DNA of 53,955 nt from an uncultured Oscillospiraceae bacterium (GCA_910589145.1 CAJUSD010000022.1:1-53955); one strand, 5' to 3'; positions 26,028-34,885 are shown, counted from the stretch's first letter. Translations and numbers: made by a program. Notes: generated by a model not told the origin, from the letters alone.

Positions 26028-27173
26028 ATGAAACGGTGTATTATCATACCGGATTCCTTTAAAGGTTCTCTGTCATCTATGGAAATCTGCCGGCTTGCGC
26101 AGGAAACGATTCCCAGGTTTTTCCCGGACTGTCAGGTAATTTCTCTGCCTGTTGCCGACGGGGGGGAAGGGACTGTGGACTGTTTCCTGCAAGCTATGGA
26201 AGGGGAACAGGTGGAAATTTCCGTACATGGCCCTTATATGGAAACGGTTTCTGCCAGTTACGCCAGGTTTGGGGAAACCGCCATTATTGAGATGGCTTCT
26301 GCTGCTGGACTTCCTATGGTTGGAGAACGTCCGAATCCTTCTGCTACAACTACTTTTGGGGTGGGCGAACAGCTTCGCCATGCTGTAGAACACGGCGCAA
26401 AGAGGATTATCCTTGGTTTGGGGGGAAGTGCTACCAATGACGCAGGCTGTGGAGCGGCTTGTGCAATGGGGGTTATTTTCCGGGACAAGGACGGAAAGGA
26501 ATTTATGCCTACCGGTGGAAGCCTTTCTAAAATCCATTCTATTGACTGTTCGCCAGCTAAAGAGCTGCTTAACTGCGCTGGATGCCAGATCACCTGCATG
26601 TGTGATATTGACAATCCCATGTTTGGACCTGCAGGAGCCGCCTGCGTTTTTGCTCCCCAAAAGGGAGCGGATACGGATATGGTTCAGATGCTGGATCAAC
26701 AGCTGAAAGATTTAGCCCAGACAATTCGCCGGGAGATTTGCCCGGATGGGGTAGAGGATATTCCTGGAGCCGGAGCTGCTGGAGCAATGGGCGCTGGAAT
26801 GGTTGCTTTTTTGGGGGCTGAATTGCGCTCTGGAATTGAAACGGTTTTGGATGTTGTCTCTTTTGATGAGAAACTTGCTGGGACTGATTTGGTTATTACA
26901 GGGGAAGGAAAGATTGACAGCCAAAGTCTTCGGGGAAAAGTTGTAATTGGCGTTGCAAAACGTGCTGTTGCGAAACGGGTTCCTGTTTGCGCCATTGTTG
27001 GGGATGTGGCCGACGATGCATATAGAGCCTATGATATGGGTGTAACTTCTGTTTTCTCAATAAATCGCCTTGCAATCCCCTTTTCCGAGGCCAGACTTCG
27101 CAGCAGACAGGATTACCAGCATACGTTAGAAGATGTACTTCGGTTGATAGGGACTGCTGAAACATTCCGATGA
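26028..27173 (+). CDS. garK: Glycerate kinase (GarK/GlxK family)
   Basis: The 381-residue protein matches glycerate kinase type 1 of the GarK family. It starts with IIPDSFKGSLSSMEI, has PVADGGEGTVDCF, the glycine-rich GLGGSATNDAGCG segment and VITGEGKIDSQSLRGK. It phosphorylates D-glycerate, giving 2-phosphoglycerate in this family, and feeds lower glycolysis. Its last codons overlap the upstream extension of the garD frame, and the garD start lies 23 nt after its stop, so the pair forms an operon. It is divergent from garR, consistent with joint control of a galactarate/glucarate pathway. Confidence 0.92.
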   Translation: MKRCIIIPDSFKGSLSSMEICRLAQETIPRFFPDCQVISLPVADGGEGTVDCFLQAMEGEQVEISVHGPYMETVSASYARFGETAIIEMASAAGLPMVGERPNPSATTTFGVGEQLRHAVEHGAKRIILGLGGSATNDAGCGAACAMGVIFRDKDGKEFMPTGGSLSKIHSIDCSPAKELLNCAGCQITCMCDIDNPMFGPAGAACVFAPQKGADTDMVQMLDQQLKDLAQTIRREICPDGVEDIPGAGAAGAMGAGMVAFLGAELRSGIETVLDVVSFDEKLAGTDLVITGEGKIDSQSLRGKVVIGVAKRAVAKRVPVCAIVGDVADDAYRAYDMGVTSVFSINRLAIPFSEARLRSRQDYQHTLEDVLRLIGTAETFR

Positions 27174-27196
27174 TTAAAAAGAAAGAAGGCAGGCAA

Positions 27197-28720
27197 ATGA
27201 GTGAAAACATAAAAAAACGTCCAATATACATTAAAATTAAAGATGAAGACAATGTAGCAATTACGGTTGACAAAGTTTTAGAAGGTTCTCAAGTAATGGA
27301 GGGGATAACCGCCAAGCAGGATATTCCCCAGGGGCATAAAATTGCTTTATGCGATATTCCAGCCGGTGGGAACATTATCCGCTATGGTGTAACATTAGGT
27401 TATGCGATTAATGATATCCGCCAAGGGGATTGGATCAACGAAGATATGTTGTCCCTTCCCACGCCGCCCAGTGTAGACAATATGAAATGGGGCGTTGATA
27501 TTCGTACCGATCTTCCCAAACCAGAGCGCACCACATGGGAAGGTTATCGCAATGCCGACGGGTTTGCAGGAACGCGCAACCTGTTGGGAATTGTTACAAC
27601 AGTACAATGTGTTGCTGGGGTACTGAATGCAGCAGTAAAACGTATTAAAGATGAACTTCTGCCCCAATATCCCAATGTAGACGGGGTGGTTTCGGTTACC
27701 CATGCTTACGGCTGCGGGGTGGCAATTAATGCGCCAGAAGCCAAGGTTCCAATCCGCCAGATTGCTAATATGTGTAAGCATCCCAACTTTGGAGGGGAGC
27801 TTATGGTTGTAGGACTGGGCTGTGAAAAACTTACGCCGGACCGTATTACCGACCGTTTGGGATCGGATACGGTGCTGATTCTTCAGGATTACAAGGGATT
27901 TGGCGCACAAGTAGAGGCTATCATGGCTTTAGCAGAGACAAAGCTGAAACGTTTAAACCAGCGGAAGCGGGAGACCCTTCCTTTATCCGATTTAATGATT
28001 GGCATGCAATGTGGGGGAAGCGATGCTTTTTCAGGGATTACAGCCAATTCTGCGGCTGGATATGCGTCGGATTTGTTGGTAAGCGGAGGGGCTACAGTAC
28101 TGTTTTCAGAGGTGACAGAGGTACGCGATGGTGTATATCTTTTAGGGGAAAGAACAGTTGATGAACCAACCTGCCGGAAACTGGCTGAAGAAATGAAATG
28201 GTATGACAACTATCTGGAATTGGGCGGAGCGGATCGCAGTGCCAACCCCACCCCTGGGAACAAAAAAGGCGGACTTTCTAATATTGTAGAAAAAGCTATG
28301 GGTTCGATTGCTAAGTCTGGGACATCCCCTATTGTAGAGGTATTATCACCTGGAGAGCGTCCCTCTAAAAAGGGATTAATCTATGCTGCTACCCCTGCCA
28401 GTGACATTGTTTGCGGGCCATGCCAACTTGCTTCAGGGATTACCTTACAGGTATTTATGACCGGACGGGGAACCCCTTATGGACTGGAGGCGGCTCCGGT
28501 TGTTAAGGTCTCTTCCCGTACTGACTTGAAGGAAATGTGGCCTGATTTGATTGATATAGATGCAGGAACAATCGCTACCGGTAATGCAACAATACCGGAG
28601 GTTGGAACACAGCTGTTTCACTTTATTCTAGATGTTGCCAGCGGAAAAAAGGAAAGTTGGGCTGAACATTGGAAGCTTTATAATGATATGTGTTTCTTTA
28701 ATCCTGCCCCAATTACCTGA
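27197..28720 (+). CDS. garD: Galactarate dehydratase (UxaA/GarD family)
   Basis: The 507-residue protein has an N-terminal SAF-like domain (about residues 8-95) and a large UxaA domain. GarD-like stretches include YPNVDGVVSVTHAYGCGVAI, VGLGCEKLTPD and IGMQCGGSDAFSG. It dehydrates galactarate, or possibly glucarate or altronate, to a keto-deoxy acid using a metal ion. GarR and glycerate kinase next door favour galactarate/glucarate over altronate. The ATG at 27197 is chosen, as it begins the conserved domain and follows an AAAGAAGG sequence. No aldarate transporter is encoded in the window. Confidence 0.88.
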   Translation: MSENIKKRPIYIKIKDEDNVAITVDKVLEGSQVMEGITAKQDIPQGHKIALCDIPAGGNIIRYGVTLGYAINDIRQGDWINEDMLSLPTPPSVDNMKWGVDIRTDLPKPERTTWEGYRNADGFAGTRNLLGIVTTVQCVAGVLNAAVKRIKDELLPQYPNVDGVVSVTHAYGCGVAINAPEAKVPIRQIANMCKHPNFGGELMVVGLGCEKLTPDRITDRLGSDTVLILQDYKGFGAQVEAIMALAETKLKRLNQRKRETLPLSDLMIGMQCGGSDAFSGITANSAAGYASDLLVSGGATVLFSEVTEVRDGVYLLGERTVDEPTCRKLAEEMKWYDNYLELGGADRSANPTPGNKKGGLSNIVEKAMGSIAKSGTSPIVEVLSPGERPSKKGLIYAATPASDIVCGPCQLASGITLQVFMTGRGTPYGLEAAPVVKVSSRTDLKEMWPDLIDIDAGTIATGNATIPEVGTQLFHFILDVASGKKESWAEHWKLYNDMCFFNPAPIT

Positions 28721-28753
28721 TAGGGATAGGCTGTACCTGCACATCTGCTTTTC

Positions 28754-28804
28754 CCAATAAAAAACGCCAGCTTTTCCTTAATAAAGAAAGGCTGGCGTTT
28801 TATT
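28754..28804. terminator. Bidirectional terminator between garD and the antitoxin gene
   Basis: AATAAAAAACGCCAGC (28756-28771) pairs with GCTGGCGTTTTATT (28791-28804), with an extended inner stem. The run of A on one side and T on the other suits both convergent genes. Confidence 0.85.
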
Positions 28805-28817
28805 GAGCTTCCGATTA

Positions 28818-29029
28818 TTATTCCTCTCCAATTTTCGTGGGGGGGGGTATTTGGAGATTTGGCCTGACGTACTAACACTTCGTAGGCTTCTACACTTAGA
28901 ACAACAAGGTCTCCATAACCGTTTTTCGTCAAAAAAATCGGCTCGCCATTTTCATGAGCCAGCTTAGATATTTCTGCAAACCGGCTGCGCAAATCAGATA
29001 TTGGTCGGATATCCGGCATAATCGCTTGA
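28818..29029 (-). pseudogene. Phd/YefM-type antitoxin, frame disturbed at a 9-base G tract
   Basis: From the ATG at 29029 (AAGGAG upstream), the protein begins MPDIRPISDLRSRF with a typical Phd/YefM DNA-binding region, including FLTKNGYGDLVVLS. A run of nine G (28839-28847) lies near the 3' end. In the frame as sequenced, translation continues to 28678, through the terminator and into the end of garD, which is implausible. With one more or two fewer bases in the tract, the protein would end in KIGEE at a TAA at 28818, just before the terminator. Either slippage (phase variation) or a base-calling error explains this. No toxin gene is adjacent. Confidence 0.65.
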
Positions 29030-29055
29030 CTCCTTTCCCATTTTGAACTGTTGTT

Positions 29056-29100
29056 AAAAAAGACAGTCCCGGATTTCACCGAAACTGTCCCTTCTTTTTG
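29056..29100 (-). terminator. Terminator of rpsT
   Basis: On the minus strand, GACAGT-TT-CGG pairs with CCG-GG-ACTGTC around a TGAAAT loop, followed by TTTTTT (forward A-run at 29056-29061). Confidence 0.75.
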
Positions 29101-29120
29101 GTATTTGGATGTTTTCCAGA

Positions 29121-29375
29121 TTAACCTGCCAGCTTAGTAGCAAGGGCAGATTTTTTTCTTGCTGCACTGTTTTTATGGATCAGTCCCTTTGCACAAGCTT
29201 GGTCAATCCGCTTAACAGCATATCTTACAACCTCGACCTTGTTGTCATCGTCGCTAGAGATAGCAGCTTCGGCTTTCTTGATGACAGTGCGAAGATTAGA
29301 CATCAGCATTTTGTTTTGTAAGTTTTTTGCAGAGGTCACTTTGACCCGTTTCTTTGCAGATTTGATATTTGGCAT
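29121..29375 (-). CDS. rpsT: 30S ribosomal protein S20
   Basis: The 84-residue basic protein has the S20 start MPNIKSAKKRVKV and the C-terminal GLIHKNSAARKKSALA signature, at normal family length. It binds 16S rRNA early in 30S assembly. AAAGGAGGTG lies upstream of the ATG. It has its own promoter and terminator, a monocistronic arrangement common for rpsT. Confidence 0.97.
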   Translation of the reverse strand: MPNIKSAKKRVKVTSAKNLQNKMLMSNLRTVIKKAEAAISSDDDNKVEVVRYAVKRIDQACAKGLIHKNSAARKKSALATKLAG

Positions 29376-29415
29376 CCTTTTTACACCTCCTTTGCGCTAA
29401 AAGACATTACAAGTT

Positions 29416-29444
29416 ATCTTAACACAAATTTCCCTGAATTGCAA
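29416..29444 (-). promoter_or_regulatory. Promoter of rpsT
   Basis: On the minus strand, TTGCAA (forward 29439-29444) and TAAGAT (forward 29416-29421) are spaced by 17 bp, about 40 bp upstream of the ATG. Confidence 0.6.
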
Positions 29445-29646
29445 CTGTTTCTAAAAAGTTTTTCTCAAAAATTTCAATACCTTCGATTTGGTTTTTTAAT
29501 GTTCTTTTTCAGCTAACCCTTTCAGTAAGAAGCAGGCTTCATAAGAAATATCCCCAAAAATGCAACGATTATCCCACACCCCTTTTAAATATGGATGAAG
29601 CATTTTATAATTGTGACAATTACAACCATCGGAGGTAGACAATATT

Positions 29647-32600
29647 ATGAAAGTCCAAAAGAGAAAGCGGTTGAAGAGGGCAGCGGCATTACTGTTTTCA
29701 TTTGTTTTGATTGCTGGAACTTCAGTAAACGTTTTCGCGCAGGAAAACGACACAGTAACAGAGATCGTCAGTGAAAGCAGCCTGGAAACAGAAGCTGTAA
29801 CGGAAAATCCTGACACAGCGCCAAATGAAAACCAACGGGAGGAGTCAGACATAACACCAGACGAAAACCAACCAGCAGAGCCGGATACAACACCAGATGA
29901 AAACCAGCCAGCAGAGCCAGATACAGCACCGGACGAAAACCAGCCAGCAGAGCCAGATACAACACCGGACGAAAGCCAGCCAACAGAGCCGGATACAGCA
30001 CCAGATGAAAACCAACCAGCAGAGCCAGGCACTACACCGGATGAAAGCCAACCAATAGAGCCGGATACAGCACCAGATGAAAACCAACCAGCAGAGCCAG
30101 ATACAACACCGGACGAAAACCAGCCAACAGAGCCTGGCACTACACCGGATGAAAGCCAACCAATAGAGCCGGATACAGCACCAGATGAAAACCAACCAGC
30201 AGAGCCAGATACAACACCGGACGAAAACCAGCCAGCAGAGCCGGGCACTACACCGGACGAAAACCAACCGGAGCAGCCGGATGCAAAACCTGGTGAAAAC
30301 CAAACCGAAAAACCAGGGATAAGCCCAGAAAAAGAACCCTCAAAAAAAGCAGATGAAGAATTATCAAAGCCTGCAACCAGAACTTTGTCGGCACGTTCGG
30401 ATATTCAAGGTTCGAGTGATTATATGTGGTATACTAATCTGAATTCCTCAACTGGATTTGATATTCAAGGGATTGATAATGGTACCAAAATACAGACTAC
30501 ATATGGCAATTATGGATACCTAACCTTCTATGAAACAGAGGAAAATGGCACAGTGAAGATAGATACTTACACTGCGGTCGATATGGGTAATAGTCTTTAT
30601 GGAAAAAGAGAGCTGTCACTGTTAGACAATGGCAAATATGTAATGGTTAAATATACAGTAGAGAATATGGGGGATTCGGTTCAAACGTTTAAGATTGGTT
30701 CTTCAGCGGATGTTCAGATTGGTGACAATGATCAAGCGCCAGTAGTGGGGACATCGACAGGGCTTTCTATGAGCGGGGAGCCAAAGAATAACTATAAATT
30801 TAATTTATTTGCGCCTACCGTCACTACTTTATGGTATGGTTATTATAGCGATGCGAATAAGAATGTATTTACTGATCTTCCAAACAAGAGCACACCTTAT
30901 ACAGATGACAGCGGCATGGCATGGTCATGGACTGGTACAGTAAGTCCGGGGATGACATGGAGCCGCTATGTATTGATTGGGGTTGGAGACCTGCCTGAAC
31001 CTCCAGGGAATCCAGCCATCACTACGGAAGAACTGAAAACAGGAATCCCGGAAGAAATTATCGGTACTGCGGAGCCCTATAATACTGTTTTCATTGAAAT
31101 ACTTGGAAGCGAATACACAGTTACTGCAGATGAAAACGGAGATTTTTCCCTGCCAATAACGCTGCCGGCGGATACACCGGAGGGTCCAACGGGTACAAGC
31201 TGTTATGCTATATCACCGGAAGGCGGAATTTCCGACGTGGTAGATGGTTCTATTGAGATAATAGGCGCACCGTTTATTATTCTAAAAGAAACAGAAACGA
31301 TGGTCGGGAAAGACAGTGAGCTGAACGAGGAATGGTATCAATCATTTATTGAGTCCTCAAGAGGCGACGTTAGCTATGATGATTCGCAGGTAAAAATTGG
31401 GGAAACTGGAACATATGAAGTTATTTACACAGCACAAAGGGAAGGGTTTGAGGACGCAACAGCGACTCTTATTATTGAAGTGCATATACATGAATTTGGA
31501 ACAGAGTGGAAATTTGACGAAACAAGCCATTGGCGCGAGTGTAAATGCGGCGAAAAAGGCGAGGTTGATTCCCACAGCTTTGGCGAGTGGGTCACTGACC
31601 AGGAACCTACGGAAGAAGCAGAAGGCACAAGACACCGGAACTGTGAAATATGCAGTTACAGCGAATCAGGGACAATTCCCCAATTAGATCATAAACATAT
31701 TTATGGGGATTGGCAGTCCAATGAAACAAGCCATTGGCGCGAGTGTAAATGCGGCGAAAAAGGCGAGGTTGATTCCCACAGCTTTGGCGAGTGGGTCACT
31801 GACCAGGAACCTACGGAAGAAGCAGAAGGCACAAGACACCGGAACTGTGAAATATGCAGTTACAGCGAATCAGGGACAATTCCCCAATTAGATCATAAAC
31901 ATATTTATGGGGATTGGCAGTCCAATGAAACAAGCCATTGGCGCGAGTGTAAATGCGGCGAAAAAGGCGAGGTTGATTCCCACAGCTTTGGCGAGTGGGT
32001 CACTGACCAGGAACCTACGGAAGAAGCAGAAGGCACAAGACACCGGAACTGTGAAATATGCAGTTACAGCGAATCAGGGACAATTCCCCAATTAGATCAT
32101 AAACATATTTATGGGGATTGGCAGTCCAATGAAACAAGCCATTGGCGCGAGTGTAAATGCGGCGAAAAAAGCGAGGTTGATTCCCACAGCTTTGGAGCCT
32201 GGATTACCGACAAGGCAGCAACAGCATCCGAAACCGGAACACGGCACCGGGAATGTGGAGTATGCGGCTACCAGGAGGAAGGGACTATTCCGGCGACAGG
32301 CAGGGAAGAAAGTACAGTAAACAATGCTGAAGAAAGTGAATCTGAGGAAGAAAATCCCCCCATTGACGACAGGGAAGGAAACTTTTCCAAAAACATTGAA
32401 AAAGTAGATGGTATACCAGATATAAATGTCGCTAATTCTGAAACAGAGCTGCAATTAATGCTTCTGACAAATGCAGAAAAGCAGCAGCTTAGAAATGGGG
32501 CAAACATCAGGGTTGTTTTCGATATCAAAGACGCTGAAAGTACTGTCAGCAGCACAGACAAAACGCTTATAGAATCAGCGTTAAACGGCTATACCACTGG

Positions 32601-33006
32601 ACAGTACCTTGACATCAGCCTGTATAAACTGATTGAAAGAACACGTATTGATATCAATGAAACGCCGAAAAAGATCACTGTAACAATTGAAGTACCGGAG
32701 AATTTAAGAAATGCAGACAGTACAAATAAAAGGAAATTTGCTGTTATCCGCGTACATAACGGCATGACAGAATTTTTAAGAGATCTGGACGATGACGATA
32801 ATACTGTTACCATAGAGACAGACCGCTTTTCTACCTATGCGCTCGTTTATCAAGATGGAGAAAGCGGAACGGCTTATGGGAATATTATCAGCCAAAACCC
32901 CAACACTGGAAATCATTCCATAATGGATCTGTTTATGATACTTGTTATGATGGTTTCAGGAATTGGGTTTCTGTCCCTATATTTTTCCAGCCGTAAAAAG
33001 AACTAG
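29647..33006 (+). CDS. Large repeat-rich cell-wall surface protein with NPNTG sorting signal
   Basis: The 1119-residue protein has a signal peptide (residues 1-31, cleavage after VFA). An acidic proline-rich stalk of 12-residue units such as DENQPAEPDTTP follows (about 57-235), then a beta-rich domain (about 250-450) that I cannot name, Ig-like segments (about 455-610) and four 68-residue units (about 615-885). The first three units each hold a CxC and a CxxC pair with His residues (HWRECKCGEKGE, RHRNCEIC). A C-terminal domain leads to NPNTG, a hydrophobic segment and RKK, a variant sortase anchor. GGAGG precedes the ATG. An adhesin or matrix-binding role is plausible but not shown. The repeats at both levels suggest length variation. 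Confidence 0.88.
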   Translation: MKVQKRKRLKRAAALLFSFVLIAGTSVNVFAQENDTVTEIVSESSLETEAVTENPDTAPNENQREESDITPDENQPAEPDTTPDENQPAEPDTAPDENQPAEPDTTPDESQPTEPDTAPDENQPAEPGTTPDESQPIEPDTAPDENQPAEPDTTPDENQPTEPGTTPDESQPIEPDTAPDENQPAEPDTTPDENQPAEPGTTPDENQPEQPDAKPGENQTEKPGISPEKEPSKKADEELSKPATRTLSARSDIQGSSDYMWYTNLNSSTGFDIQGIDNGTKIQTTYGNYGYLTFYETEENGTVKIDTYTAVDMGNSLYGKRELSLLDNGKYVMVKYTVENMGDSVQTFKIGSSADVQIGDNDQAPVVGTSTGLSMSGEPKNNYKFNLFAPTVTTLWYGYYSDANKNVFTDLPNKSTPYTDDSGMAWSWTGTVSPGMTWSRYVLIGVGDLPEPPGNPAITTEELKTGIPEEIIGTAEPYNTVFIEILGSEYTVTADENGDFSLPITLPADTPEGPTGTSCYAISPEGGISDVVDGSIEIIGAPFIILKETETMVGKDSELNEEWYQSFIESSRGDVSYDDSQVKIGETGTYEVIYTAQREGFEDATATLIIEVHIHEFGTEWKFDETSHWRECKCGEKGEVDSHSFGEWVTDQEPTEEAEGTRHRNCEICSYSESGTIPQLDHKHIYGDWQSNETSHWRECKCGEKGEVDSHSFGEWVTDQEPTEEAEGTRHRNCEICSYSESGTIPQLDHKHIYGDWQSNETSHWRECKCGEKGEVDSHSFGEWVTDQEPTEEAEGTRHRNCEICSYSESGTIPQLDHKHIYGDWQSNETSHWRECKCGEKSEVDSHSFGAWITDKAATASETGTRHRECGVCGYQEEGTIPATGREESTVNNAEESESEEENPPIDDREGNFSKNIEKVDGIPDINVANSETELQLMLLTNAEKQQLRNGANIRVVFDIKDAESTVSSTDKTLIESALNGYTTGQYLDISLYKLIERTRIDINETPKKITVTIEVPENLRNADSTNKRKFAVIRVHNGMTEFLRDLDDDDNTVTIETDRFSTYALVYQDGESGTAYGNIISQNPNTGNHSIMDLFMILVMMVSGIGFLSLYFSSRKKN
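29835..30330 (+). repeat. 36-bp tandem repeats encoding the proline-rich stalk
   Basis: About 13 units of 36 bp encode variants of DENQPAEPDTTP. Units alternate among a few versions (TTP or APDENQ; AEPD, TEPD, IEPD or AEPG), with longer-order copies visible. These imply repeated duplication of unit pairs. The long open minus-strand frame across this block is a product of the periodicity. Confidence 0.9.
31492..32296 (+). repeat. 204-bp tandem repeats, four units
   Basis: Units start near 31492, 31694, 31898 and 32102. From about 31522 to 32166 the sequence repeats with a 204-bp period and appears identical at the DNA level, apart from one change (AAAGGC to AAAAGC) in the last unit. That unit then diverges in its second half. 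Exact DNA identity points to very recent expansion. Confidence 0.93.
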
Positions 33007-33043
33007 GGCAGGTTGTTGAAATCAGTCCTATCAATTACTTAAA

Positions 33044-33092
33044 CCGCCCCCATGGCAAAGTTCCTCAAAACGGAACCCTGCCATGGGGGCGG
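33044..33092. terminator. Strong hairpin after the surface protein gene
   Basis: CCGCCCCCATGGCA (33044-33057) pairs perfectly with TGCCATGGGGGCGG (33079-33092), and an inner GTTCC/GGAAC stem caps it. No T-run follows, so it may be a terminator without a U-tract, an mRNA-stabilising end or a repeat unit. Confidence 0.55.
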
Positions 33093-33184
33093 AGCAATTT
33101 AAAAGGGCTTGAGCTTTCCTTAAAAGTTACCTGGCTACGCCCGCAGACACTGCCAAACCCGCTGAAAACATTTTCTGTCTTCCA

Positions 33185-33904
33185 TCATTTCTGTTGAATG
33201 TTTAAGTATCGTGTAAGCTGGTCTGGAAAATTAACCGTCATCCCATCTACTTTGAATTCACACATCTTCTTCATCAGAAGCAGCGGCTCTTGGCCGCTTA
33301 ACCCCCATGCCCGAACACCAAAGCCCTCCTTCCGAAGCTTTCTGACACTTTCCATCGTTATATATTCTGCCTGTGGCGCCATTTCTTCACCATTAATAGA
33401 TTTAAGTTCGTCAATTCGGCCGCAGCCATCCCCTTCTGTTAATAATCCAACCCGAATGTCCGGGGCAAGTTCTTTGCAAATTTTTAAATAATCAAAATGA
33501 AAACTGGTTATTGTACATTTTTCCTGGATTCCAAATTTCTGAATCATTTTCAGCACATCAGCTTCAATATTTTCCTTTTTTAACTCAATGGCAAACTTTA
33601 TGTTATAGTCAGAAAATTTTTCCAGGAATTCCCGAAGCGTTACAATTCGGTCGTAAAATCCGTTTGTACTGTTCCCTATGACCTTAATATGCTTTAATTC
33701 GTCTAATGTATAATCACTTATTTTTCCAACGGAATCAGTGACGCGTTCTAAAGTTTTATCATGGAACAGCACTAATGTTCCATCCTTTGCCCTCTGCACA
33801 TCTGTTTCAATTCCATTGGCCCCCTGTAACAGCCCTAAATAAAAAGAGGACAATGTATTCTCTGGTGCATATTCACTTGCACCCCTATGTGCATAATTTA
33901 TCAT
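33185..33904 (-). CDS. Glycerophosphodiester phosphodiesterase
   Basis: The 239-residue GDPD-family TIM barrel has the catalytic NYAHRGASEYAPENT segment and ETDVQRAKDGTLVLFHD, with the metal-binding Glu/Asp and second His. It hydrolyses glycerophosphodiesters to glycerol-3-phosphate and an alcohol. No signal peptide is seen, so it acts in the cytoplasm. The frame opens with TTG at 33922, but ATG at 33904 is the better start because AAAGGA sits nine bases before it. It lies 75 bp downstream of manA in the same direction and may be co-transcribed. Confidence 0.92.
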   Translation of the reverse strand: MINYAHRGASEYAPENTLSSFYLGLLQGANGIETDVQRAKDGTLVLFHDKTLERVTDSVGKISDYTLDELKHIKVIGNSTNGFYDRIVTLREFLEKFSDYNIKFAIELKKENIEADVLKMIQKFGIQEKCTITSFHFDYLKICKELAPDIRVGLLTEGDGCGRIDELKSINGEEMAPQAEYITMESVRKLRKEGFGVRAWGLSGQEPLLLMKKMCEFKVDGMTVNFPDQLTRYLNIQQK

Positions 33905-33979
33905 AACCATCTTTCCTTTCAAATTTCATTTGTACAGATATTAAAAGTTCCATCTGCGTTTAACTTTCTAAAAAACAGG

Positions 33980-34885
33980 CTATATGGTTGTCATTAGTGC
34001 TTGGCAGTGACCATTCAGCCTAAACTCCCCGCTGCCTGCAGGCAGAAAAAAGCTGCCCCCTTTACAGACAGGAATCGTTTCGCCCCCACAGTTTAACGTC
34101 CCCTCTCCATCTACAATCAACAGGGAAACAAAAGAACTTTTACCAACCATATTGGAAAATTCACCAGAAATCATACTAACAGTAAAATATTCACATTGGG
34201 CAAGCTTTCCCCCAAAATCATACTTTTCAGGCGGCATACAATTGACAACATCCAGAGCTTTTTCTATATGAAGTTCCCGCTGCTTTCCATCTGCCCCCAC
34301 ACGTCCATAATCATAAAGCCGGTAAGTAATATTAGAATTCTGCTGAATTTCAGCAATAACAATCCCCTTGCAGATGGCGTGCAGCGTACCCGAAGGAATA
34401 AAAAAACAGTCTCCCTTATGCACAGGTACAGCATTTAGCACCTCTGTCAAGGTGTTGTCTTGAATCCGTGAAATAATCTCTTCCCGGCTAATTTCATGTG
34501 AAAAGCCATAGTACAGATGCGCACCGGGTTCGCAGTCAAGTACATACCACATTTCAGTTTTGCCATATTCTCCTTCATTGGCAAGGGCGTATTGGTCGGA
34601 GGGATGCACCTGAATAGACAAGTTGTCCTTTGCATCAATTAATTTCACTAAAACGGGAAACTTTTCAAATTTATTGCAGTTAGTTCCAGGACATCCAGGA
34701 TGTTCATTAATATATTGCTGCAGTGTTTCACCGTTTTTTAAAAAACTTGGTCCGCTGGGATGGCAGGATAATATCCAAGCTTCAGCCAGGGGATTCATAT
34801 CGCTTTGTATCCCGAAATCTGTACGCAGCTTTTCGCCGCCCCAGAGATAATCTTTACAACTAGGAATCAGTTTTAGAATGGACAT
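33980..34885 (-). CDS. manA: Mannose-6-phosphate isomerase, class I
   Basis: The 301-residue zinc-dependent cupin isomerase interconverts mannose-6-phosphate and fructose-6-phosphate. Expected features are present: the KDYLWGGEKLR start, the zinc motif SIQVHPSDQYA, the KTEMWYVL glutamate, and the PSGTLHAI His with IAEIQQNS. It is the short Firmicute form. AGAGGAGGG lies before the ATG, only about 25 nt from a MITE insertion, so any upstream promoter must read through the MITE or lie within it. Confidence 0.94.
   Translation of the reverse strand: MSILKLIPSCKDYLWGGEKLRTDFGIQSDMNPLAEAWILSCHPSGPSFLKNGETLQQYINEHPGCPGTNCNKFEKFPVLVKLIDAKDNLSIQVHPSDQYALANEGEYGKTEMWYVLDCEPGAHLYYGFSHEISREEIISRIQDNTLTEVLNAVPVHKGDCFFIPSGTLHAICKGIVIAEIQQNSNITYRLYDYGRVGADGKQRELHIEKALDVVNCMPPEKYDFGGKLAQCEYFTVSMISGEFSNMVGKSSFVSLLIVDGEGTLNCGGETIPVCKGGSFFLPAGSGEFRLNGHCQALMTTI

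Noticed and set aside
29496..30248. Long minus-strand open frame rich in Gly-Trp-Phe-Ser opposite the surface protein stalk
   Set aside because: It is a by-product of the 36-bp periodicity on the coding strand. It has no ribosome binding site, and its low-complexity composition follows the repeat unit.
31397..32320. Series of near-identical short plus-strand frames with 204-bp period
   Set aside because: These are out-of-frame shadows of the tandem repeats inside the wall protein gene.
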